A stretch of 60,324 bases of DNA from Streptomyces amritsarensis (lineage in GTDB: Bacteria > Actinomycetota > Actinomycetes > Streptomycetales > Streptomycetaceae): NCBI RefSeq assembly GCF_001953875.1, contig NZ_MQUR01000042.1:1-60324 (forward strand). The letters are read 5' to 3'. Both the position numbers and the translations under genes were made by a program. Positions 16,354 to 25,266 of the stretch are shown here, in pieces (the stretch's first letter is position 1; every line of letters begins with the position of its first letter). Under the pieces are notes generated by a model. It worked only from the letters and a program-made list of their open reading frames with translations. It did not search any database and was not told where the DNA came from.

Positions 16354-17535
16354 ATGGAAACCGAGCACCGCGTCAGCACGCTGGAGCTGTTCTTCGACCT
16401 CGTCTTCGTCTTCACCATCACGCAGTTGACGGTGCTGTTGGCGGACGACCTGACCCCGCGGGGAGCGGGGCAGGTGGTGCTGATCTTCACCGTGCTGTTC
16501 TGGATGTACGGGGGCTACGCGCACCTGACCAATCAGGTGCCGCCGGACCGGACCGTGCGGCGCGTGCTGCTCATGCTGGCCATGGGTGCGTTCATGGTGT
16601 GCGCGCTGGCCGTGCCCACCGCCTTCGGGGCGGGCGGTGTGGCCTTCGGCCTGGGCTACCTGCTGGTCGTGCTGGTGCACGGTGCGCTGTTCACGCAGGC
16701 GCACGGCCGCGGGGTGCTGTGGTTCGCGCTGCCCAACGTGTTGTGCGCGCTGGCGGTGACGGCCGCCGGGTTCTTCGACGGGCTGCCGGCCTGGGGGCTG
16801 TGGCTGCTGGCGCTGCTGCTCCAGTTCGTGACGCCGATGGTGGTGCAGCGGGTCGCGGCGGGCGGGGCCGCGGCGGAGCCGGAGGCAGTCGAGGAGACGG
16901 TCGGCGACCGGCTCGGCGGGATGAACGCGGCGCACCTGGTGGAGCGGCACGGCCTGCTGCTGATCATCGTCTTCGGCGAGTCCGTGATCGCGATCGGCAT
17001 CGGGGTGGGGTCGCTGCCCCTGTCCGCCGGCATCGCGGGCGGCGCCTTCCTGGCGCTCACGATCGCGTCCGCAATGTGGTGGATGTACTTCGTGCGCGAC
17101 GAGGGCCGGGCCGAGGAGGTCTTCGCGCAGACGCCGCCGGACCGGCGTTTCAAGCTGGCGATGGTCGCGTACTACTACGCCTTCCTGCCCGTGCTGCTCG
17201 GCATCGCCGTCTTCGCGGCCGGGGTGAAGAAGACGATCGGGCACCTCGGGGAGCACCTGCACACCGGCCCGGCGCTCGCCCTGGCCGGCGGGGTCGCGCT
17301 CTACCTGGCGGGGAACCTGGTCTTCCGTGCGGTGCTGGGCCTCGGGCCGGCCCGTTACCGGGCGACGGCGCTGGTGCTCGCGCTCGCCACGGTGCCGGTC
17401 GGGACCGGCTGGACGGGAGCCGGCCAGCTGGTGGCCCTGGCGGTCGTCCTGGTCGGCGCGGTGGTCGCCGAGGGCGGCCGCTCCCCCGCCGCGCAGACGC
17501 GGGGAACGGCCGCGGAAGCCGTCACGGGCAGCTGA
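16354..17535 (+). CDS. Low temperature requirement protein A (LtrA) family membrane protein
   Basis: 393 residues from the ATG at 16354, which follows GGGGGGAGCC; the frame is open from 16117 but the upstream part is not protein-like. LtrA signatures are RVSTLELFFDLVFVFTITQL at residues 5-24 and HLVERHGLLLIIVFGESVIA near the middle. About eleven to twelve hydrophobic segments are seen. The family is named from Listeria low-temperature mutants; molecular function is unknown. Its 3' end overlaps that of the convergent KAS III gene by 14 bp. Confidence 0.9.
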   Translation: METEHRVSTLELFFDLVFVFTITQLTVLLADDLTPRGAGQVVLIFTVLFWMYGGYAHLTNQVPPDRTVRRVLLMLAMGAFMVCALAVPTAFGAGGVAFGLGYLLVVLVHGALFTQAHGRGVLWFALPNVLCALAVTAAGFFDGLPAWGLWLLALLLQFVTPMVVQRVAAGGAAAEPEAVEETVGDRLGGMNAAHLVERHGLLLIIVFGESVIAIGIGVGSLPLSAGIAGGAFLALTIASAMWWMYFVRDEGRAEEVFAQTPPDRRFKLAMVAYYYAFLPVLLGIAVFAAGVKKTIGHLGEHLHTGPALALAGGVALYLAGNLVFRAVLGLGPARYRATALVLALATVPVGTGWTGAGQLVALAVVLVGAVVAEGGRSPAAQTRGTAAEAVTGS

Positions 17536-18463
17536 TGACCTGACCGGCGTAGGAGAGGTTGCCGCCGAAGCCGAAGAGGAGGACGGGGGCGCCGGTGGGG
17601 ATCTCGCCGCGCTGGACCAGCTTCGACAGGGCCATGGGGATGCTGGCCGCCGAGGTGTTGCCGGAGTCGACGACGTCGCGGGCGACGACGGCGTTGACCG
17701 CGCCGATCTTTGCGGCGAGCGGTTCGATGATGCGCAGGTTCGCCTGGTGGAGGACGACCGCGGCCAGCTCCTCGGGGGCGACGCCGGCCTTCTCGCACAC
17801 CTTGCGGGCGAGCGGCGGGAGCTGGCTGGTGGTCCAGCGGTAGACGGACTGGCCCTCCTGGGCGAAGACCGGCGGCGAGCCCTCGATGCGGACCGCGTTG
17901 CCCATCTGCGGGACGGAGCCCCACAGGACCGGGCCGATGCCCGGCTCCTCGCAGGCCTCGACGACGGCCGCGCCCGCGCCGTCGCCGGTGAGCACGCAGG
18001 TGGTGCGGTCGGCCCAGTCGGTGATCTCCGTCATCTTGTCGGCGCCGATGACCAGCGCGCGGGTGGCGGAGCCGGCCCGGATGGCGTGGTCGGCCGTGGC
18101 GAGGGCGTGGGTGAAGCCCGAGCAGACGACGTTGATGTCCATGACGGCGGGGCTGGCGCCCATGCCCAGCTTGGCGGCGACGCGCGCGGCCATGTTGGGC
18201 GAACGGTCGATCGCGGTGGAGGTGGCGACCAGGACGAGGTCGATGTCGTCGGGGGTCAGGCCCGCTCCGGCGAGCGCCTTTCCGGCCGCGTGGTAGGCCA
18301 GCTCGTCGACCGGCTCGTCCGGACCGGCCATGTGGCGGGTGCGGATGCCGACACGGGAGCGGATCCACTCGTCGGTGGTGTCGACCATGGCCGCGAGGTC
18401 CTCGTTGGTGAGCACTTTCGCGGGCTGGTAGTGCCCTAGCGCCACCACGCGTGAACCGGTCAT
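17522..18463 (-). CDS. fabH: Beta-ketoacyl-ACP synthase III (FabH paralogue)
   Basis: 313 residues from the ATG at 18463 with GAGGGGGGA upstream. The KAS III triad is present: Cys114 (NVVCSGFTHA), His239 (VVLHQAN) and Asn269 (SGNTSAAS), plus the C-terminal GFGGNLSYA. FabH starts fatty-acid synthesis by condensing an acyl-CoA primer with malonyl-ACP. No fabD-acpP-fabF cluster is next to it, so this is likely a secondary or pathway-specific copy rather than the housekeeping one; streptomycetes carry several. GAGAA..., a divergent fdhD promoter, lies in the 206 bp upstream. Confidence 0.9.
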   Translation of the reverse strand: MTGSRVVALGHYQPAKVLTNEDLAAMVDTTDEWIRSRVGIRTRHMAGPDEPVDELAYHAAGKALAGAGLTPDDIDLVLVATSTAIDRSPNMAARVAAKLGMGASPAVMDINVVCSGFTHALATADHAIRAGSATRALVIGADKMTEITDWADRTTCVLTGDGAGAAVVEACEEPGIGPVLWGSVPQMGNAVRIEGSPPVFAQEGQSVYRWTTSQLPPLARKVCEKAGVAPEELAAVVLHQANLRIIEPLAAKIGAVNAVVARDVVDSGNTSAASIPMALSKLVQRGEIPTGAPVLLFGFGGNLSYAGQVISCP

Positions 18464-18669
18464 GGGCGGGGTCCCCCCTCGTAGGCAAGTCAGGATCACC
18501 CAGCTTTGCCTGCTACTGGTGGGTACGTGTGCGTGTGACCCGACAGGATTCCGGCCCCGGATTTTGGAGCTTCCCGAGGAGCTCCCTGCCCGGGACCAGG
18601 TCGGATGCGGAACCGCGAGAATGAGTACGTCGGGCATCGGCGAGAAACAGAAGGGGTGGGCTGATCACC

Positions 18670-19497
18670 ATGGGACGGGTCACCGAGCGCCGTCGCGTCG
18701 TCCGGATCCGGAACGGCGCGGCGGGTGTCCGCCCGGACACACTGGTGGCCGAGGAGCCGCTGGAGATACGGCTGAACGGCAGGCCGCTGGCGATCACGAT
18801 GCGGACGCCGGGTGACGACTTCGCCCTGGCGGTGGGCTTCCTGGTGAGCGAGGGGGTGCTCGCCGGCGCCTCGGACGTGCAGGCGGTCACGTACTGCGAG
18901 GGGGCGACGGCGGACGGCTCCAACACCTACAACGTGGTCAACGTCCAGCTGGCCGCCGGGGTCCCGGTCCCGGACATCACGCTGGAGCGGAACGTCTACA
19001 CCACCTCGTCCTGCGGTCTGTGCGGGAAGGCCAGTCTGGAGGCGGTCCGGACGGCGAGCCGCTTCCCCGGTGTCGCCGCCGATCCGGTACGGGTGCCCGC
19101 GGAGGTCCTGACCGGGCTCCCGGACCGGCTGCGGGCGGCCCAGAAGGTCTTCGACCGTACGGGCGGCCTGCACGCGGCGGGGCTGTTCACGGCCGAGGGC
19201 GAACTGCTGGACCTGCGCGAGGACGTGGGCCGGCACAACGCCGTGGACAAGATCGTCGGCCGGGCGCTCCAGGCGGGACGGCTCCCGCTGGGGGGCACGG
19301 TCCTGCTGGTGTCGGGCCGGGCGTCCTTCGAGCTCGCACAGAAGGCCGTGATGGCGGGCATTCCGGTGCTGGCGGCGGTCTCCGCGCCGTCCTCGCTGGC
19401 GGTGGACCTGGCGCTGGAGTCGGGCATGACCCTGGTCGGCTTCCTGCGGGGCCCGGACATGAACATCTACGCGGGCGAGGAGCGGATCACCCTGTAG
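18670..19497 (+). CDS. fdhD: Formate dehydrogenase accessory sulfurtransferase FdhD
   Basis: 275 residues, ATG start. FdhD passes sulfur from a cysteine desulfurase to the molybdenum-bis-MGD cofactor of formate dehydrogenase. The active-site loop CGLCG has Cys115 and Cys118; also visible are EEPLEIRLNG, TPGDDFALAVGFL, LREDVGRHNAVDKIVG and VSGRASFELAQKA, all family hallmarks. No formate dehydrogenase gene is in the window, so it acts in trans. It overlaps the convergent small gene by 11 bp. Confidence 0.95.
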   Translation: MGRVTERRRVVRIRNGAAGVRPDTLVAEEPLEIRLNGRPLAITMRTPGDDFALAVGFLVSEGVLAGASDVQAVTYCEGATADGSNTYNVVNVQLAAGVPVPDITLERNVYTTSSCGLCGKASLEAVRTASRFPGVAADPVRVPAEVLTGLPDRLRAAQKVFDRTGGLHAAGLFTAEGELLDLREDVGRHNAVDKIVGRALQAGRLPLGGTVLLVSGRASFELAQKAVMAGIPVLAAVSAPSSLAVDLALESGMTLVGFLRGPDMNIYAGEERITL

Positions 19498-19930
19498 GGG
19501 TACGCCGGTACGGCTCCTTGCTGCCGGTTCCGAGCCACCTGGCCCACACATCACCACCGTCTCGCGTGTCGGCGCGGTGGATCGCGAAATGGTCGCTGCA
19601 CTGCGTCGCGGGCGCTCCGTCGACGGTGAACTTGACCAGGATCCCGGGGCCCTCGTCGGAGTGCTGGGCCATGATCCAGCTGCCCTCGCCGGTGAACACG
19701 CCCGCCTGCCCGTCCTTGAAGCACCTCCAGCCGGAAGCGTCCGAGAGACGGGCCCGGCCGTCGGCCGTCACTTCGAGCCGGGCTCCCCGGTCGCCCTGCC
19801 AGGTCCCGATGACGTCCTCTTCCGTCAGGGGTACGGAAGGTTCGCTGCCTTCGATGGAGACGGCGATGCAGGCGACGGCGAGGACCAGCAGACCGAACAG
19901 CACGAGCACCGCGCGGGCGAGGTTTTGCAC
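19487..19930 (-). CDS. Small exported or lipid-anchored protein, function unknown
   Basis: 147 residues from a GTG one base after the stop of the ferredoxin-like gene. The N-terminus has a short basic patch and a hydrophobic run ending LVLAVAC, a poor lipobox (Ala at -3), so it is either a lipoprotein or an N-terminal anchor. The exported part (GTWQGDRGARLEVTADGRARLS, GVFTGEGSWIM, GILVKFTVDGAPATQC) reads like a small beta-barrel of the lipocalin/'DUF' type with two Cys that could form a disulfide. Co-transcribed with the ferredoxin-like gene. No family recognised. Confidence 0.7.
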   Translation of the reverse strand: MQNLARAVLVLFGLLVLAVACIAVSIEGSEPSVPLTEEDVIGTWQGDRGARLEVTADGRARLSDASGWRCFKDGQAGVFTGEGSWIMAQHSDEGPGILVKFTVDGAPATQCSDHFAIHRADTRDGGDVWARWLGTGSKEPYRRTPTG

Positions 19931-19931
19931 C

Positions 19932-20366
19932 TCAGCGCCGCCGGCGGGCGCGGCGGCCGGAGTCGGCCGGCGGCTTCGGGGCCGGCGGGTCGATGCGGTG
20001 GAGGTCCAGGGTGGCCGGGAGCGGGGTGGCGCCCGGGCCGCCGGATTCGGCCCAGGCGATGATCTCGTCGGTGGCGGTGTCGTCGAGGGCCCAGCCGAAC
20101 CACACCGCGCGGGCGCCGCGCCGGCGGGCCTCGCTGGTCGGCTGGACCACGATGACGTTGGCCTGGGCGCACGGGCCGAGGCAGTCGCTCGTACGGACGG
20201 CCAGGCGGCCCTGGGAGGCGGCCGCGGCCTCGCGCAGCCGGGCGAGCTGGCCGGCGTGGTCGGAGCCGGGGTTCTTGCGGGGGTCTCCGCAGCAGCAGCC
20301 GCGGCAGACCACCAGGGTGCAGGGGCGTTCGGCGTGGGCACCGAGCGGGCGTATCCAGGTCACCAC
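19932..20366 (-). CDS. (2Fe-2S) ferredoxin domain protein, thioredoxin-like
   Basis: 144 residues; GTG starts at 20366 or 20363 are both possible. The Cys pattern VVCRGCCCG (about residues 20-28) and SDCLGPCAQANVIVV (about 62-77) is that of thioredoxin-fold 2Fe-2S proteins related to the NuoE/HoxE type. A basic RRARRRR tail ends it. Such small ferredoxins sit near molybdenum-enzyme or cobalamin genes in actinomycetes; here the convergent neighbour is fdhD, which is suggestive. Electron partner unknown. Confidence 0.8.
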   Translation of the reverse strand: MVTWIRPLGAHAERPCTLVVCRGCCCGDPRKNPGSDHAGQLARLREAAAASQGRLAVRTSDCLGPCAQANVIVVQPTSEARRRGARAVWFGWALDDTATDEIIAWAESGGPGATPLPATLDLHRIDPPAPKPPADSGRRARRRR

Positions 20367-20397
20367 CGCACGTTACCGGGCCCGGGGATCTTGCCGA

Positions 20398-21414
20398 TCA
20401 GCCCGCACGGGAGACCTCCGCCACATGGTCGGCGGGGAGTTCGGGCCGCGGGTCCTGGGCACGGCGCCGGGCGAGGGCCGCGCCGACCATCAGCTGCATC
20501 TGGTGGAAGAGCATCAGCGGGAGCACGGCGAGGCCGGCCTGCGCCCCGAACAGGACGCTGGCCATGGGGAGTCCGGCGGCCAGGCTCTTCTTCGATCCGG
20601 CGAACTGGATGGCGATGCGGTCCTCGCGGCCGAAGCCGAGGCGGGCCGCGCCGTACCAGGTGACGAGCAGCATGACGGTGAGGAGGAGGGCTTCCAGGAG
20701 CATCAGGGCTCCCAGGCGCAGGGGGCTGATCTGCTGCCAGATGCCCGCGACCATGCCCGCGCTGAAGGCCGCGTAGACGACGAGCAGGATCGAGCCGCGG
20801 TCGACGTGTCCGAGGGTCTTCTTGTGGCGGGTGAGGACGCCGCCGACCCAGCGGCGCAGGGCCTGGCCCAGGAGGAAGGGCAGCAGGAGCTGGAGGGTGA
20901 TCCTGAGGAGGGAGTCGAGGGAGAGGCCGCCGGTGCGGCCGCCGAGCAGGACCGCCGCGAGCAGGGGGGTGAGGATGATGCCGGCCAGGCTGGAGAAGGA
21001 GCCGGCGCAGATCGCGGCGGGGACGTTGCCACGGGCGATCGAGGTGAAGGCGATGGAGGACTGGACGGTCGAGGGGACCAGGCAGAGGAAGAGCAGGCCG
21101 CTCTGGAGGGCGGGCGGCAGCAGGCCGGGGGCGAGGGCGCGCAGGGTCAGGCCGAGGACCGGGAAGAGCAGGAAGGTGCAGGCGAGCACGGTGAGGTGCA
21201 GCCGCCAGTGGCGCAGGCCGTCGAGTGCCTCGCGGGTGGAGAGCCGGGCGCCGTAGAGGAAGAAGAGGAGGGCCACGGCCGCGGTGGAGGCGGCGCCGGC
21301 GGCCGTGGCGGCCGCGCCGCGGGCCGGGAGCAGGGCGGCGAGGCCGACGGTGGCGAGCAGGGCCAGGATGTACGGGTCCAGGGGGAGCCGGGCGGGGAGG
21401 TGCGGGCGGCGCAT
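20398..21414 (-). CDS. Bile acid:sodium symporter-like membrane carrier (SBF-like)
   Basis: 338 residues, ATG at 21414. About ten membrane segments; LVPSTVQSSIAFTSIARGNVPAAICAGSFSSLAGI and QFAGSKKSLAAGLPMASVLFG (in pieces) are the two crossover regions of the SBF-like/YfeH group. The group moves organic anions, but substrates are mostly unknown. It is divergent from a LysR gene 155 bp away, with a LysR-type ATC-N9-GAT site between them, so the carrier is probably the regulator's target. Confidence 0.88.
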   Translation of the reverse strand: MRRPHLPARLPLDPYILALLATVGLAALLPARGAAATAAGAASTAAVALLFFLYGARLSTREALDGLRHWRLHLTVLACTFLLFPVLGLTLRALAPGLLPPALQSGLLFLCLVPSTVQSSIAFTSIARGNVPAAICAGSFSSLAGIILTPLLAAVLLGGRTGGLSLDSLLRITLQLLLPFLLGQALRRWVGGVLTRHKKTLGHVDRGSILLVVYAAFSAGMVAGIWQQISPLRLGALMLLEALLLTVMLLVTWYGAARLGFGREDRIAIQFAGSKKSLAAGLPMASVLFGAQAGLAVLPLMLFHQMQLMVGAALARRRAQDPRPELPADHVAEVSRAG

Positions 21415-21533
21415 GTGCGGTGCTCACTTGCTGTCGGGGCGGGTGGGACCGGGTGCTCTTCGTCCCTTCGCGGTGTCCTTTCATGGTCGGGCCCGGCCGG
21501 TGATCGGGAAACCCGTACACCGCTCTTACTGCC

Positions 21534-21548
21534 ATCACGGTTCGCGAT
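21534..21548. promoter_or_regulatory. Candidate LysR operator, ATC-N9-GAT
   Basis: ATC-N9-GAT (a T-N11-A dyad; extended, CATC...GATG) lies 22 bp before the LysR start and 120 bp before the carrier start. This is the classic recognition-site layout of LysR regulators. Confidence 0.55.
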
Positions 21549-21569
21549 GAGCGGCCCTAGGATGGGGGG

Positions 21570-22421
21570 ATGTACGACCCGGTGCAGTTGCGGACGTTCC
21601 TCACGGTGGCCCAGACGCTGAGCTTCACGCAGGCCGCGGGGCGTCTGGGCGTCCGGCAGTCCACGGTCAGCCAGCACGTGCGGCGGCTGGAGGAGGCGAC
21701 CGGGCGGCCGCTGTTCCTGCGGGACACCCACCGTGTGGAGCTGACGGAGGACGGCGAAGCGATGCTCGGCTTCGCGCGGACGATCCTGGAGGCGCAACAG
21801 CGGGCGGCGGCCTTCTTCACGGGGACGCGGCTGCGGGGGCGGCTGCGGTTCGGGGCCTCGGAGGACTTCGTGCTGTCGCGGCTGCCGGAGATCCTGGAGG
21901 GCTTCCGGCACGAGCACCCCGAGGTGGACCTGGAGCTGTCGGTGGAGCTGTCGGGCACGCTGCACGAGCGGCTGGACGCGGGGCGCCTCGATTTGGTGCT
22001 GGCGAAGCGGCGGGGGCCGGGGGACGAACGGGGCCGGCTGGTCTGGCGGGACCGGATGGTGTGGATCGGTGCGGAGGGGCTGCGGGTGGATCCCGAGCGG
22101 CCGGTTCCGCTGATCGTGTTCCCGCCGCCGGGCATCACCCGGGCGCGCGCCCTGGAGGTGCTCGAACGGGACGGCCGGGCGTGGCGGATCGCGTGTACGA
22201 GCGGCAGCCTGAGCGGTCTGGTGGCGGCGGCCCGGGCCGGGCTCGGGGTGATGGCGCACACGCGGGGGCTGATCCCGCCGGGTCTGGTGCGGGTGGGCGG
22301 GCTGCCGGAGCTGGGGCCGGTGGAGTTCGCGCTGGTGCGCGGGCCGCGGGCGTCGCCCGCGGCCGAGGCGCTGGCGGCGGCGGTCCTCTCCGGAGCGGAC
22401 CGGCTCACCCGTACCGGCTGA
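21570..22421 (+). CDS. LysR-family transcriptional regulator
   Basis: 283 residues from the ATG at 21570; GGATGGGGGG precedes it. The winged helix-turn-helix covers residues 4-62 (LRTFLTVAQTLSFTQAAGRL, RQSTVSQHVRRLEEATG). The periplasmic-binding-like effector domain runs from about residue 90 to the end (LRGRLRFGASEDFVLSRLPEIL cut at 20, then GRLDLVLAKR). Divergent from the SBF-like carrier, which it likely controls in response to the carrier's substrate. It is followed by the long repeat array. Confidence 0.92.
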   Translation: MYDPVQLRTFLTVAQTLSFTQAAGRLGVRQSTVSQHVRRLEEATGRPLFLRDTHRVELTEDGEAMLGFARTILEAQQRAAAFFTGTRLRGRLRFGASEDFVLSRLPEILEGFRHEHPEVDLELSVELSGTLHERLDAGRLDLVLAKRRGPGDERGRLVWRDRMVWIGAEGLRVDPERPVPLIVFPPPGITRARALEVLERDGRAWRIACTSGSLSGLVAAARAGLGVMAHTRGLIPPGLVRVGGLPELGPVEFALVRGPRASPAAEALAAAVLSGADRLTRTG

Positions 22422-23300
22422 CCGCCCCGCCACCCGCCGCGCCGCCCCAGGGCCCCGGCCCGGCGGCCTGGCGCACGGCGCACCGGTGGACCGGCAGCCG
22501 GGCGGACCGCGGCCGGGAGGACCGGCGGGCTGGCGCACCGGCAGCCTGCTGACCTGCCGCAGGGGCGGCCTGGCGGACCGGCGGGTGCACCGGTGGACCG
22601 GCGGCCTGGCGCACCCGGCAGACCAGCAGCCCTGGGGCCTGGAGGACCGGCGCACCGGCGGGCGAGCGGACCGGCCGGGGCACCGGCGGCTGGCGCACCG
22701 GCGGCCTGGCGCTGGGACGGCGTGGGGCCTGGCGGCCTGGCGCACCGGCGGGCTGGCGCGCCGGCTGCCTGGCGCTGGGACGGCCTGGGGCCTGGCGGAC
22801 CGGCGCACCGGCGGGCGGGCGCACGGGCGGACCGGCCGGGGCACCGGCGGCTGGCGGACCGGCGGCCTGCTGGCCTGGCGCACCGGCGGCCAGGCGCTGG
22901 GACGGCCTGGGCCCGGCGGACCGGCGCCGGCAGGCGGGCGGACCGGCGGGCTGGCGCGCCGGCTGCCTGGCGCTGGGACGGCCTGGGCCTGGCGGACCGG
23001 CGCACCGGCGGGCGGGCGCACGGGCGGACCGGCCGGGGCACCGGCGGCTGGCGGACCGGCGGCCTGGCGCACGCACCGGCGGACCGGCGGCCTGCTGGCC
23101 TGGCGCACCGGCGGCCAGGCGCTGGGACGGCCTGGGCCCGGCGGACCGGCGCACCGGCAGGCGGGCGGACCGGCGGACGGGCGGCCGGCGGACGGCGGAC
23201 CGGCGGACCCCGCAGCCGCTCGCCGCCGGCGCCCTGGCGGGCCGCCCGCGGCGCCGCCTGGGGCGGCGGTCCGCCCGTGACCTCTGCCCCGCACGTCAGC
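22422..23300. repeat. GC-rich direct-repeat array without a gene
   Basis: About 880 bp built from variants of GACCGGCGG, CACCGGCGG, CTGGCGCACCGG and GGCGCTGGGACGG. GCTGGGACGG alone recurs at 22711, 22774, 22896, 22972 and 23121. It contains a tandem duplication: 22744-22941 and 22942 to about 23168, nearly identical except for a 1-base difference and a ~28-base insertion in the second copy. Most frames on both strands are open, giving Pro/Ala/Gly/Arg-rich spurious proteins with no ribosome site or domain. It sits between the LysR stop and the acyl-CoA ligase. Confidence 0.85.
22744..23168. repeat. Tandem ~200 bp duplication inside the repeat array
   Basis: Unit 1 (198 bp) and unit 2 (about 227 bp) abut. 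The shared order is the GGCGGGCTGGCGCGCCGG start, then GGCGCTGGGACGG, then GCACGGGCGGACCGGCCGG, then CAGGCGCTGGGACGG. Near identity over this length implies a recent duplication or ongoing gene-conversion-like homogenisation. Confidence 0.8.
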
Positions 23301-23410
23301 GGCGTGAACGGCGTGATCACTGGGGAGGTCTTGTGGAGGTATCCGAACGCCGATCAACCCCCTTTGGCGCTGAGGTACGTTCACCGCGGCGCGCGGAGAG
23401 GAGCGGGGCC

Positions 23411-25234
23411 TTGCGCGAGATCACCGTCCCACCCATCGTTACGGGCGCGCCCGTCGGCGGGTTGGCAGACGTCGTCTTCCAGCACGCCAGGGAGGAGCCG
23501 GACCGGGTGGTCCTCGGCCGGAAGGCCGACGGGGTGTGGCGGGACGTGACGTCGGGCGAGCTGGCGGCCGAGGTGCTGGCGCTCGCCAAGGGGCTGCTGG
23601 CCCAGGGCGTGCGCTTCGGGGACCGGGTGGCCGTCATGTCCCGCACCCGTTACGAGTTCACGCTCTTCGACTTCGCGCTGTGGGCGGTCGGCGCCCAGCC
23701 CGTCCCCGTCTACCCGACGTCCTCCACCGAGCAGGTGCACTGGATCCTCTACGACACCGACTGCACGGCCTGCGTCGTGGAGAACGAGGACCAGGCCATG
23801 ACCGTGGGCTCGGTCATCGACCGGCTCCCCCACCTGAGACGGCTGTGGCAGCTGGACGCGGGGGCGGTGGACGCGATCGTCGCCGACGGCCGCTCGGTCG
23901 CCGAGGACGTCGTGCACCGCCACCGCGGCGCCGTGACGCCCGACGCGACGGCGACCGTGATCTACACGTCGGGGACCACCGGCCGCCCCAAGGGGTGCGT
24001 GCTCACGCACGCGAACTTCATGTACGAGACCGACACCCTGGTGGCCCGCTGGGAGTCGGTGTTCCAGGGCAGGCAGGGCGACCGCCCGTCGACCCTGCTG
24101 TTCCTGCCGCTGGCCCATGTCTTCGGGCGGATGGTGGAGGTGGCTGCCGTCCGGGCGCGGGTCAAGCTCGGGCACCAGCCGGTGCTGGCGGCGGCCGAGC
24201 TGATGCCCGACCTGGCGGCGTTCCGGCCGACCTTCGTGCTCGGCGTCCCCCACGTCTTCGAGAAGGTCTTCGCGGCCGCCCGCCGCAAGGCGGAGGCGGA
24301 GGGGCGCACGGGGCCCTTCGACCGTGCCGTGGAGACGGCCGTGCGGTACGCGCAGGCCCGCGAGCAGAAGGCCTTCGGCACCGGGCCGGGCCCGTCGGCG
24401 GCGCTGCGGATGGAGCACCAGCTCTTCGACAGGCTCGTCTACGGGAAGGTCCGGGAGGCGATGGGCGGGCGGGTGCGGTACGCCATGTCGGGCGGGTCGG
24501 CGATGTCGCGCCGCCTCGGGCTGTTCTTCGACGGCGCCGGGATCACGGTGTTCGAGGGGTACGGGCTGACGGAGTCCTGCGCGGCGGCGACGGCGAACCC
24601 CCCGGAGGCGACGAAGTACGGGACGGTGGGCCGGCCGATCCCGGGCAGCACGGTGCACATCGCGGACGACGGGGAGGTCTGGCTGCACGGCGGGCACATC
24701 TTCTCCGGGTACCTGGGCGACCCGCGTGCCACGGAGGCGGTGCTGCACGGCGGTTGGCTGGCGACCGGGGACCTGGGGCGGCTGGACGAGGACGGCTACC
24801 TGACCATCACGGGGCGCAAGAAGGACATCCTGGTGACGTCCAACGGCAAGAGCGTCGCCCCGGCGGCCCTGGAGGAGCGGGTGCGCTCCCATCCGCTGGT
24901 GGCGCAGTGCGTGCTGGTGGGCAACGACCGGCCGTACATCGCGGCGCTGATCACCCTGGACACCGAGGGGATAGCGCACTGGCTGTCGATGCGCGGCAGA
25001 CCCCAGATGCCGGCCGCGGACCTGGTGAGCGACCCGGAGCTGACGGCGGAGGTCCGCCGGGCGGTGGTGGCCGCCAACACCCTGGTCTCGCAGGCGGAGG
25101 CGATCCGCACCTTCCGCGTGCTGGGCGAGCAGTTCACGGAGGAGCGGGGGCTGCTGACCCCCTCGCTGAAACTCAAGCGCCGGGCGATCGAGAAGGCGTA
25201 CGAGAAGGAGGTCGCCGCGCTCTACCGGAGGTGA
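23411..25234 (+). CDS. Long-chain acyl-CoA ligase / AMP-dependent synthetase
   Basis: 607 residues from a TTG at 23411, chosen because GAGAGGAGC stands seven bases ahead; the frame is open from 23333 without support. The AMP-binding loop YTSGTTGRPKG is at 185-195, with GYGLTESCAA (about 390), GWLATGDLG, ITGRKKDILVTSNGKSVAP (hinge) and a C-terminal Lys-rich LKLKRR before the catalytic Lys region. It activates fatty acids (or similar carboxylates) to acyl-CoA through acyl-AMP. It resembles the FadD15 type of long-chain ligases. The next genes form a branched-chain amino-acid-type importer, so a role in activating an imported carboxylate is possible. Confidence 0.92.
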   Translation: MREITVPPIVTGAPVGGLADVVFQHAREEPDRVVLGRKADGVWRDVTSGELAAEVLALAKGLLAQGVRFGDRVAVMSRTRYEFTLFDFALWAVGAQPVPVYPTSSTEQVHWILYDTDCTACVVENEDQAMTVGSVIDRLPHLRRLWQLDAGAVDAIVADGRSVAEDVVHRHRGAVTPDATATVIYTSGTTGRPKGCVLTHANFMYETDTLVARWESVFQGRQGDRPSTLLFLPLAHVFGRMVEVAAVRARVKLGHQPVLAAAELMPDLAAFRPTFVLGVPHVFEKVFAAARRKAEAEGRTGPFDRAVETAVRYAQAREQKAFGTGPGPSAALRMEHQLFDRLVYGKVREAMGGRVRYAMSGGSAMSRRLGLFFDGAGITVFEGYGLTESCAAATANPPEATKYGTVGRPIPGSTVHIADDGEVWLHGGHIFSGYLGDPRATEAVLHGGWLATGDLGRLDEDGYLTITGRKKDILVTSNGKSVAPAALEERVRSHPLVAQCVLVGNDRPYIAALITLDTEGIAHWLSMRGRPQMPAADLVSDPELTAEVRRAVVAANTLVSQAEAIRTFRVLGEQFTEERGLLTPSLKLKRRAIEKAYEKEVAALYRR

Positions 25235-25266
25235 AGCACCGGCTCCGGGGCGGGAACCCCTCGATC

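Noticed and set aside
19020..20663. 547-residue plus-strand frame through fdhD and beyond
   Set aside because: Combines the shadow of fdhD with the antisense of the ferredoxin-like gene; no conserved motif.
22486..23280. Long Gly/Arg/Trp and Pro/Ala frames in the repeat array
   Set aside because: Every frame is open because the unit has no stop; no start with ribosome site and no non-repetitive part, so I treat it as non-coding repeat.
22422..23300. CRISPR array
   Set aside because: Repeats are GC-only, of irregular length, without constant spacers, and no cas gene is in the window.
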